From the NCBI RefSeq assembly GCF_006385685.1, contig NZ_VFRP01000008.1:1-64000 (forward strand): DNA of 64,000 nt, in the 5' to 3' direction. This document shows positions 57,947 to 64,000 of this stretch, one piece after another. The stretch is from Amaricoccus solimangrovi (lineage in GTDB: Bacteria > Pseudomonadota > Alphaproteobacteria > Rhodobacterales > Rhodobacteraceae). The notes beneath the pieces are model-generated. The model had not been told where the DNA came from. It saw nothing but the letters and a program-made list of their open reading frames with translations, and searched no databases. Each line of letters begins with the position of its first letter. Position 1 is the first letter of the stretch. The position numbers and the translations under genes were made by a program.

Positions 57947-59413
57947 GTGAACAAGGTCATGTCCGCGGAGAACAAGGCCGCGCCGATGCACCGCAACTAC
58001 ATCAACGGCGAATTCGTCGAGACCCGGGGCGGCGATGCGATCCCGGTGCTGAACCCGTCGACGGACGCGGTCATCTCCGAGGTGCCGGACACGCCCGCCG
58101 CGGTGGTCGAGGACGCGGTCGCCGCGGCCGCCGCCGCCCAGCCGGCCTGGGAGCGGCGCCCGGCGATCGAGCGCGCGGGCTTCCTGCGCCGGATCGCGGC
58201 GAAGATCCGCGAGAACGTGCCCGAGCTCGCCCGCGTCATCGTCGAGGAACAGGGCAAGGTCATGGGGCTCGCGGAGGTCGAGGTCGCCTTCACCGCGGAT
58301 TACATCGACTACATGGCCGAATGGGCCCGCCGGATCGAGGGCGAGATCATCAATTCGGACCGCCCGGGCGAGACCATCTATCTCTACCGCCAGGCGATCG
58401 GCGTCGTCGGCGGGATCCTGCCCTGGAACTTCCCGTTCTTCCTGATCGCCCGCAAGCTCGCGCCGGCGCTGATCACCGGCAACACGATCGTCATCAAGCC
58501 CTCCGAGGAGACGCCGAACAACGCCGCGATGTTCATGAAGCTCCTCGCGGAGACCGACATGCCGGCGGGCGTCGTCAACATGGTCTACGGCCGGGGCGCG
58601 ACCACCGGCGCGGCGCTCTGCGAGAACCCCCGGGTCGGCATGCTGAGCTTCACCGGCTCGGTCGCGACGGGCTCGCGCATCATGGCCGCCGCCGCGAAGA
58701 ACATCACCAAGGTCAATCTCGAACTCGGCGGCAAGGCCCCGGCGATCGTGATGAACGACGCGGATCTCGATCTCGCGGCGCAGGCGGTGACCTCCTCGCG
58801 GATCATCAACTCCGGCCAGGTCTGCAACTGCGCCGAGCGGGTCTATGTCCACAAGGATGTCGAGGCGGAATTCGTCGAGAAGCTGGCCGCGAAGATGCGG
58901 GCCGCGCGCTGCGGCGATCCGCTGGCCGATCCGGGCGTCGACTACGGGCCGATGATCAACCGGGCGGGGCTCGAGAAGGTCGCGGGCATGGTCGGGCGCG
59001 CGACGGCGGCGGGGGCGACGCTCGTGACCGGCGGCGCGGCCGCCGATCTCGGCGCGGGCAATTTCTACCAGCCCACCGTGCTGACGAACTGCGCCCAGGA
59101 CAGCGAGATCATGCGCGCCGAGACCTTCGGCCCGGTCATTCCCGTCAACACGGTCGAAAGCCTCGACGAGGCGATCGAGCGGTCCAACGACAGCGACTAC
59201 GGCCTGACCTCCTCGATCTATACCCGCGACATCGGCAATGCGATGCGCGCGAGCCGCGAACTGAAATTCGGCGAGACCTACGTCAACCGCGAGAATTTCG
59301 AGGCGATGCAGGGCTTCCACGCCGGAACGCGCAAGTCCGGCATCGGCGGCGCCGACGGCAAGCACGGGCTCTACGAGTACACGCAGACCCACGTGGTCTA
59401 CCTGCAGAGCTGA
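57947..59413 (+). CDS. aldA: NAD-dependent aldehyde dehydrogenase, AldA (lactaldehyde/glycolaldehyde) type
   Basis: Enzyme of 488 residues that follows E. coli AldA closely: VEVAFTADYIDYMAEWARRI, GILPWNFPFFLIARKLAPAL, NITKVNLELGGKAPAIVM (base Glu), the nucleophile Cys in INSGQVCNCAERVY, KFGETYVNRENFEAMQGFHA and the C-terminal THVVYLQS. It starts at a GTG with GAGGAG 6 bases upstream. It is first in the operon with a cytochrome and a PQQ dehydrogenase, so it would oxidise the aldehyde made by the PQQ alcohol dehydrogenase. AldA-type enzymes prefer glycolaldehyde or lactaldehyde, so ethylene glycol or 1,2-propanediol are plausible substrates. Confidence 0.9.
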   Translation: MNKVMSAENKAAPMHRNYINGEFVETRGGDAIPVLNPSTDAVISEVPDTPAAVVEDAVAAAAAAQPAWERRPAIERAGFLRRIAAKIRENVPELARVIVEEQGKVMGLAEVEVAFTADYIDYMAEWARRIEGEIINSDRPGETIYLYRQAIGVVGGILPWNFPFFLIARKLAPALITGNTIVIKPSEETPNNAAMFMKLLAETDMPAGVVNMVYGRGATTGAALCENPRVGMLSFTGSVATGSRIMAAAAKNITKVNLELGGKAPAIVMNDADLDLAAQAVTSSRIINSGQVCNCAERVYVHKDVEAEFVEKLAAKMRAARCGDPLADPGVDYGPMINRAGLEKVAGMVGRATAAGATLVTGGAAADLGAGNFYQPTVLTNCAQDSEIMRAETFGPVIPVNTVESLDEAIERSNDSDYGLTSSIYTRDIGNAMRASRELKFGETYVNRENFEAMQGFHAGTRKSGIGGADGKHGLYEYTQTHVVYLQS

Positions 59414-59468
59414 TCGCGGCGCGATCGTAACAAGCGTCCCGCGCGCCCGGAGGCGGCGCGCGCGGACG
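59412..59468 (+). promoter_or_regulatory. Hairpin cluster between aldA and the cytochrome gene
   Basis: Two inverted repeats follow the aldA stop: GATCGC/GCGATC (59412-59426, 3-base loop) and a longer stem CGTCC-GCGCGC / GCGCGC-GGACG (59435-59468) with a small bulge. No U-run follows. They may adjust the expression ratio of aldA to the periplasmic proteins. Confidence 0.45.
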
Positions 59469-59497
59469 ATCCCGGACCCCGGAATGGAGATCGAGGA

Positions 59498-59902
59498 ATG
59501 ACAGCACGGGAATGGGGGAGATCCGGACTGGCGCGGAGCCTGCTCGCGTTCGCCCTGGTGGCCGCGGGCGCGCGGGACGGGGCCATCGCCGCCGAGGCGG
59601 CGGCGCCGGATGACCCCGCGCTCGCCGCCGCCGTGGAGGCGGGGCAATCGCTCTATCTGCGGAACTGCCGCGTCTGCCACGGCAGCAAGGGAACGGCGGG
59701 CGTTCCGCTCGCGGGCAACCCCAAGGTGCGGGTGGATTCGGGCTATCTCGTCAACGCCATCCTGACGGGCCCCGGATACATGCCCGACTTCGCAGCCGCC
59801 CTCTCGGACGAGGACATCGCCGGCATCGCGACCTTCATCCTCAACAGCTGGGGCAACGACTACGGGCCGGTGACCGTGGATGAAGTCTCCGGCATGCGCT
59901 GA
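59498..59902 (+). CDS. Monohaem cytochrome c of PQQ dehydrogenase system
   Basis: Periplasmic class I cytochrome c of 134 residues with a signal peptide (LARSLLAFALVAAGARDGAIA). The haem motif is NCRVCHGSKGTAGVPLAGNP and the C-terminal half has PGYMPDFAAALSDEDIAGIA followed by TFILNSWGNDYG, where the Met of YMPDF is a likely axial ligand. It is directly upstream of the PQQ dehydrogenase gene (38 bp). Its role is to accept electrons from PQQ and pass them to the respiratory chain. Genes of this type are common partners of XoxF/ExaA-like enzymes. Confidence 0.87.
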   Translation: MTAREWGRSGLARSLLAFALVAAGARDGAIAAEAAAPDDPALAAAVEAGQSLYLRNCRVCHGSKGTAGVPLAGNPKVRVDSGYLVNAILTGPGYMPDFAAALSDEDIAGIATFILNSWGNDYGPVTVDEVSGMR

Positions 59903-59940
59903 ACGCTGAGAACCACGAACAAACGACACGAGGAGGAACC

Positions 59941-61689
59941 ATGTCATCCCGCAAACTGCTTGTCTCTCTCTCAGCCCTCACGATCGGACTCGCCTCCGTC
60001 GCATGGGCCGGCGAGGTCGAGAACTACAACAGCGTGACCGCCGGGCGCCTGAAGGATCCCGAGCCGTCCAACTGGCTGAGCACCCGCCGCACCTATGACG
60101 GGCAGTCCCACAGCCCGCTCCGCGAGATCACGGCCGAGAATGTCGCCGGGCTCGAGGAAGTGTGGCACGCCTCGACCGGGCCGCACCAGCCCGTGACGGA
60201 ATTCGCCGCGCTGCCGGCGGCGCCGGCCCATCAGGCACCGCCGCTCGTCAACGACGGCGTGATGTTCATGAGCACGCCGGACAACCAGGTCATCGCCTAT
60301 GACGCGGCGTCGGGCGCCGAGATCTGGCGCTACATGTGGAAGCTGCCCGAGGGGCTCATCCCGCTGCATCCGACCAACCGCGGCGTCGCGCTCTACGGGG
60401 ACAAGGTGTTCTTCGCCACGCTCGACGCGCATCTCGTCGCGCTCGACGCGCGCACGGGCGCGCAGCTCTGGGAGCGCACGCTCGCGGACTGGGAAGAGGG
60501 CTACTACATGACCCTCGCGCCGCTCGTGGTCGACGGCAAGGTCATGGTCGGCGTATCGGGCGGCGAGCTTGGCGTGCGCGGTTTCGTCGAGGCTTCCGAC
60601 GCGGAGACCGGCGCGCAGGTCTGGAAGACCTACACCATTCCCGAACCCGGCCAGCCGGGCAGCGAGACCTGGACCGGCGATACCTGGAAGCACGGCGGCG
60701 GCTCGGTCTGGATCACCGGCACCTACGACGCGCAGAACGACATCGCCTACTGGGGCGTGGGCAACGGCGCGCCCTGGGTCGGCTCGCTGCGTCCGGGCGA
60801 CAACCTCTATACCTCCTCCACCCTCGGCCTCGATCCCGAGACGGGCGAGATCAAGACGCATTTCCAGTATCAGTGGAACGAGACCTGGGACTGGGACGAG
60901 ACCACGCCGCCGACGCTCATCAACGTCGAGGAGGACGGCGCGGAGAAGGAACTCGCGTTCAAGTTCGCCCGCAACGGCTATCTCTACAAGTTCGACCGCG
61001 GCGACGGACAGCTCTCCTTCCTCCAGGGCAAGCCCTACGTGTTCCAGAACGTCTTCCTCGGGCTCGACCCCGAGACCGGACGCCCGGAATACGATCCCGA
61101 GCACACGCCCGTCCTCGGCGTCCGCACGGATTTCTGCCCCTCGGCCTGGGGTGGGCGCGACTGGCCCGGGGAATCCTATGACCCCGAGCTCGGCTACGCC
61201 TTCATCTCGGTGAACGAGAACCACTGCGGCTCCATGGAAGGCGCGGAGGTCGAATACGAGCCCGGCGTGCTCTACCTCGGCTCCGGCCTCGAGATGACGC
61301 CGTCCGAGGGCGCCAAGGACCATATCGGCGCCGTCCAGGCCTGGAACATCAAGACGATGGAGAAGGTCTGGCAGGTCAACTTCAAGTCGCCGAACTGGGG
61401 GCCGATCCTCTCGACCGCCGGGGGGCTCGTCTTCTCGGGCGGCACCAACGACGCGGAGTTCCGGGCCTTCGACGCCAAGACCGGCGAGGTGCTCTGGAGC
61501 AAGCGGCTCGATGGCGGCATCGTCGCGCCTCCCGTGAGCTTCGAGCGTGACGGCCGGCAGTACATCGCCGTGGCCACCGGCTGGGGCGTGGATGCCGGCC
61601 GGTTCGAGGATTTCGTGGACACGGCCTGGGGAACCGATACGAAGACTCCGCTGGGGGGCAGCCTCTGGGTCTTCGCCCTGCCCGGCTGA
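59941..61689 (+). CDS. PQQ-dependent alcohol dehydrogenase, lanthanide-type (D-x-D) signature
   Basis: Eight-bladed quinoprotein alcohol dehydrogenase of 582 residues with a signal peptide (MSSRKLLVSLSALTIGLASV, cut at AWA-G). Metal and PQQ ligands are seen: Glu in VSGGELGVRGFVEA, Asn in YWGVGNGAPW and Asp317 in NETWDWDETTPP. Asp319, two residues after the catalytic Asp, is the extra carboxylate that marks lanthanide-dependent XoxF/PedH enzymes. The conserved vicinal cysteine pair before TNRG is replaced (IPLHPTNRGVAL), a rare feature. The GAGGAGG site precedes the ATG closely. Substrate is unknown; the downstream AldA-type enzyme suggests ethanol, ethylene glycol or a short diol. Confidence 0.9.
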   Translation: MSSRKLLVSLSALTIGLASVAWAGEVENYNSVTAGRLKDPEPSNWLSTRRTYDGQSHSPLREITAENVAGLEEVWHASTGPHQPVTEFAALPAAPAHQAPPLVNDGVMFMSTPDNQVIAYDAASGAEIWRYMWKLPEGLIPLHPTNRGVALYGDKVFFATLDAHLVALDARTGAQLWERTLADWEEGYYMTLAPLVVDGKVMVGVSGGELGVRGFVEASDAETGAQVWKTYTIPEPGQPGSETWTGDTWKHGGGSVWITGTYDAQNDIAYWGVGNGAPWVGSLRPGDNLYTSSTLGLDPETGEIKTHFQYQWNETWDWDETTPPTLINVEEDGAEKELAFKFARNGYLYKFDRGDGQLSFLQGKPYVFQNVFLGLDPETGRPEYDPEHTPVLGVRTDFCPSAWGGRDWPGESYDPELGYAFISVNENHCGSMEGAEVEYEPGVLYLGSGLEMTPSEGAKDHIGAVQAWNIKTMEKVWQVNFKSPNWGPILSTAGGLVFSGGTNDAEFRAFDAKTGEVLWSKRLDGGIVAPPVSFERDGRQYIAVATGWGVDAGRFEDFVDTAWGTDTKTPLGGSLWVFALPG

Positions 61690-61755
61690 CTCTCGCGGGC
61701 GCGCGGTCCTCAGGGCCGCGCGTCCACCCCTCACCCGCCGCGACGAGCCCCTGCG

Positions 61756-62589
61756 ATGTCATTTCTCTCGAACCTCCTCCGCGTCCTGATCGGCCTCGCC
61801 GCCGTCCCGGCCGCCTTCGCCCAGGCGGCCGAGACCGGATGGGAGTTGCGGGTCTGCGCCGATCCCGACGACCTGCCCTTCTCGAATCGCGCCGGCGAAG
61901 GGTTCGACAACAGGATCGCCGAGATCCTCGCCGGGGATCTCGGCGCGCGCCTCTCCTATGTCTGGCTGCCCGACACGCGCGCGCGCACCCGCCAGCGCTA
62001 CGTCCAGAGCGGGGCCTGCGACATGGTCATGGGCGCGATGGACGGGCAGCCGGGCTTTCTCTCGACCCATGCCTACTACCGGACCGGATACGTGTTCGTT
62101 TATCCCCGGGACGCGGATTTCGAGGTGAGCTCGCTCGACGACGAGGCGCTGAGACGGCTGCGCATCGGCGTGCCCGGAAGCCCGAGCAAGCTCGCGGCGC
62201 CGAGCGTCTCGCTCGCGAACCGCGGCATCGTCCAGAACCAGATCCATTTCCTCGATTCCGGCGACGGCCCGCGCGAGGCGCCGCTGACGCGGGCGCTCAG
62301 CGACGGCAAGATCGACATCGCCCTGCTCTGGGGTCCCGTGGCCGGGATGTTTGCGAAGGAAACCGGAGGCATGGTCGTCACGCCGGTCTCGCCCGAGATC
62401 GACGCGCCCTTCATCCCGATGGTGGCCTCGATGGTGATCGGCCTGCGTCCCGGCGACGAGGCGCTGCGCGACGAGATCGACGGTGCGCTGTCGCGGCGGT
62501 GGGACGAGACGCGGGCCGTCCTGGCCGCCGCCGGGGTTCCGCTCATCGACCTGCCGGCGCCGACCGAAAGCATCGGAGGAGCCTACTGA
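61756..62589 (+). CDS. XoxJ/MxaJ-like periplasmic binding protein of the quinoprotein system
   Basis: Periplasmic solute-binding-fold protein of 277 residues with a signal peptide ending near AQAAET. Motifs such as LRVCADPDDLPFSNRAGEGF, the segment YVWLPDTRARTRQRYVQSGA and GACDMVMGAMDGQPGFLSTH match the quinoprotein-dehydrogenase-associated binding proteins (MxaJ/XoxJ). XoxJ is thought to bind its dehydrogenase and help in maturation or metal loading, which fits its place after a lanthanide-type enzyme. The stop overlaps the next gene (TGATG). Confidence 0.88.
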   Translation: MSFLSNLLRVLIGLAAVPAAFAQAAETGWELRVCADPDDLPFSNRAGEGFDNRIAEILAGDLGARLSYVWLPDTRARTRQRYVQSGACDMVMGAMDGQPGFLSTHAYYRTGYVFVYPRDADFEVSSLDDEALRRLRIGVPGSPSKLAAPSVSLANRGIVQNQIHFLDSGDGPREAPLTRALSDGKIDIALLWGPVAGMFAKETGGMVVTPVSPEIDAPFIPMVASMVIGLRPGDEALRDEIDGALSRRWDETRAVLAAAGVPLIDLPAPTESIGGAY

Positions 62590-63920
62590 TGGCGAGGATT
62601 TCCGATCCCACGCGCCGCGCCTTCCTGGCGGGAACCGGCGCGGCGGCGCTGATGCCGCTCGCCTCCGCCCTTCGCGCCGGAACCCCGGCGGCGGAGAATG
62701 TCCTGCGCATCGGCGCGACGCTGCCGATCGCCGGCGCCGCGCTGCCGGAGGGAGCCGTCAACCTGCGCTCCGTCGGCGAGGCCGCGCGCATGGGCCTCGC
62801 CCTGGCGGAGGAGGACGCGGCGCTCAACGCCGGGCTGCTCGGCTGGTCGCCCGAACTCGCCATCGGCAACGCTCCGGGCGCCGGGGCGGTCGCCCGCGCG
62901 GCGCGCCGGCTCGTCGCGCGCGAGCAGGTCTCGGTGCTGATCGGAGGCTACACGACCGAGGAGGCGGAGATCCTCTCCGCCATCGCCGAGGAGAGTGGCG
63001 CGCTCTTTCTCAATGTCGGGGCGACCAGCGATCTGGCGCGGTCCGGACCCTGCCGGGCCAATACCTTCCATGTCGAGGCGAGCGCGGCGATGTATGTCGA
63101 CGCGATCCTCGGCTGGCACGTGCGCGCGGGGTTCCGGCGGTGGCATTTCGTCCATGACGAGACCGCCGAGGGCGAGGCCCGACGCGCCCGGGCCGCCGCC
63201 GGGCTCGAGGATCGCTACTGGGGCGCCGAGGTGGTCGGGGCGAGCGTCGCGCGGCGAGGCGAGACGCGCGATACGGCGGCGGTCCTCGACGCCATCCGCG
63301 AGAGCCGGTCGGACGTCGTCTTCCTGCTGACCGACTGGCAGGCGCAGCGCGACTTCCTGTCCCATTACGAGGCGGCGGGGCTGACGGCGGCCGTCGTCGG
63401 CTTCCCCGAACCGGCGGCGCAGACGCGCGACTACTACTTCACGCTGAGCCAGGTCGCGCCGGCGGCGGGCGCCGGCTACCGCGCCGCGCTCTGGGAGCCG
63501 ACGCTCGACGCCTACGGGGCGCGCGAGCTCAACACCCGCTTCGCCGCGCGCTGGGGCGCGCCGATGGATCCGGCGGCCTGGTCCGCCTATCAGGCGGTCA
63601 AGATCGCCATGGAGGCGGCGATCGCCACCGGCTCGGCCAGGGGCGAGGATCTTGCCCGGCATCTCGCGCGCGAGGAGTCGGTCTTCGACGTCAGCAAGGG
63701 CATCGGTGTGAGCTTCCGGCCCTGGGACCACCAGTTGCGCCAGCCGCTCTATCTCGTGAAGGTCAATCCCGACGCCTCGCCCTCGCGCGAACTGCCCGCG
63801 CTCGCGGCCCGCGCCTCGCTCGCCGGCGAATTGCCGGCGATCTACATGCCGGGCACCGAGCCGGTCGAACGGCTGGACCAGCTTGGCGACATCCGCCGTT
63901 CCGGGGAGTGCCGCGCATGA
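62589..63920 (+). CDS. ABC-type substrate-binding protein of PQQ alcohol dehydrogenase system
   Basis: Type I periplasmic binding protein of 443 residues with a Tat signal (MARISDPTRRAFLAGTGAAA). It has the LivK-like segment IGATLPIAGAALPEGAVNLR and GGYTTEEAEILSAIAEESGA. Proteins of this kind are found next to PQQ-dependent alcohol dehydrogenases and are described as PQQ-ADH-system ABC binding proteins. The start at 62589 overlaps the XoxJ-like stop; the stop overlaps the next start (ATGA). What it binds is not known; a lanthanide chelate or a small alcohol has been suggested only by context. Confidence 0.85.
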   Translation: MARISDPTRRAFLAGTGAAALMPLASALRAGTPAAENVLRIGATLPIAGAALPEGAVNLRSVGEAARMGLALAEEDAALNAGLLGWSPELAIGNAPGAGAVARAARRLVAREQVSVLIGGYTTEEAEILSAIAEESGALFLNVGATSDLARSGPCRANTFHVEASAAMYVDAILGWHVRAGFRRWHFVHDETAEGEARRARAAAGLEDRYWGAEVVGASVARRGETRDTAAVLDAIRESRSDVVFLLTDWQAQRDFLSHYEAAGLTAAVVGFPEPAAQTRDYYFTLSQVAPAAGAGYRAALWEPTLDAYGARELNTRFAARWGAPMDPAAWSAYQAVKIAMEAAIATGSARGEDLARHLAREESVFDVSKGIGVSFRPWDHQLRQPLYLVKVNPDASPSRELPALAARASLAGELPAIYMPGTEPVERLDQLGDIRRSGECRA

Positions 63921-64000
63921 GGAGACACCGGATGCCCGCCTTGAGAATGCCCCGCCCGAGAATGCTCGCGCTCGGCCTCGCCGCGCTCGCCGGCATGGCG
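63917..64000 (+). CDS. Start of a secreted protein gene, cut by window end
   Basis: The first 28 codons (MRRHRMPALRMPRPRMLALG then LAALAGMA) show a basic N-terminus and a hydrophobic stretch, consistent with a signal peptide. The ATG overlaps the previous stop in an ATGA. In related clusters the next gene is usually another periplasmic protein (for example a YVTN beta-propeller), but this is expectation, not sequence evidence. Confidence 0.6.
   Translation, partial: MRRHRMPALRMPRPRMLALGLAALAGMA

Noticed and set aside
1-64000. CRISPR arrays, tRNA or rRNA genes
   Set aside because: No regularly spaced repeats and no cloverleaf or rRNA-like stretches were seen, although a covariance search was not possible.

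Overview
The window comes from a high-GC alphaproteobacterium, most likely of the Rhodobacterales. This rests on very GC-rich codon use and on the gene mix: TRAP and TTT carriers, FAD gluconate dehydrogenase, SorAB sulfite oxidase, a ChrR-type cupin and a PQQ/XoxJ dehydrogenase cluster. The genus is not resolvable. No rRNA, tRNA or CRISPR array was seen. Almost the whole window is catabolic and transport operons, each beside its own regulator.

Layout. 0-10 kb: a TRAP permease tail, then a minus-strand hexuronate operon (uxaC, TRAP dctPQM, kdgF, kduI, kduD, hexuronate reductase, uxaA) with a divergent GntR regulator. 10-15 kb: a three-subunit periplasmic gluconate-2-dehydrogenase-like enzyme and a FucU-type mutarotase. 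15-18 kb: sorAB sulfite dehydrogenase and an ECF sigma/anti-sigma pair. 18-25 kb: slipin-NfeD, a cation/proton antiporter, a double-VOC protein and an 872-residue phosphoribosyltransferase/hydrolase/erythromycin-esterase fusion. 25-34 kb: malonate use (madM, madL, matB, malonyl-CoA decarboxylase, matR) and a TctCBA carrier. 34-40 kb: an omega-aminotransferase / alanine racemase / D-amino-acid dehydrogenase operon whose racemase is split by an IS630 element. 40-51 kb: a hydroxyproline-type operon of about 11 kb with many lesions. 51-55 kb: dctA, a GntR regulator and an IS110 remnant. 55-64 kb: a cupin protein, a Fis/GAF regulator and a PQQ alcohol-oxidation operon (aldA, cytochrome c, PQQ dehydrogenase with a lanthanide-type Asp pair, XoxJ-like and ABC-type binding proteins) running off the window end.

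How it fits together. Uronates enter through TRAP and move through UxaC/UxaA or KduI/KduD towards 2-keto-3-deoxygluconate. Beta-alanine could be transaminated with pyruvate to malonate semialdehyde plus L-alanine. DadX and DadA would then return alanine to pyruvate, and the malonate genes lie 9 kb away. The hydroxyproline genes would convert cis-4-hydroxy-D-proline to 2-oxoglutarate and 3-hydroxyproline to proline, but that operon is decaying. It carries a chimeric dehydratase/reductase gene, a nonsense-interrupted SDR, a frameshifted dehydratase, an internally deleted SDR and a beheaded ABC ATPase. Because several lesions are single-base, sequencing or assembly error has to be excluded before they are called true pseudogenes.

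The most unusual items are the three-domain fusion whose central hydrolase has lost two catalytic residues, the PQQ dehydrogenase with a D-W-D metal signature and no vicinal cysteines, the adjacent Fis regulator with a dead AAA+ domain and a Cys cluster, the hydroxyproline chimera, and strong hairpins just after both binding-protein genes of the TRAP and TTT transporters.
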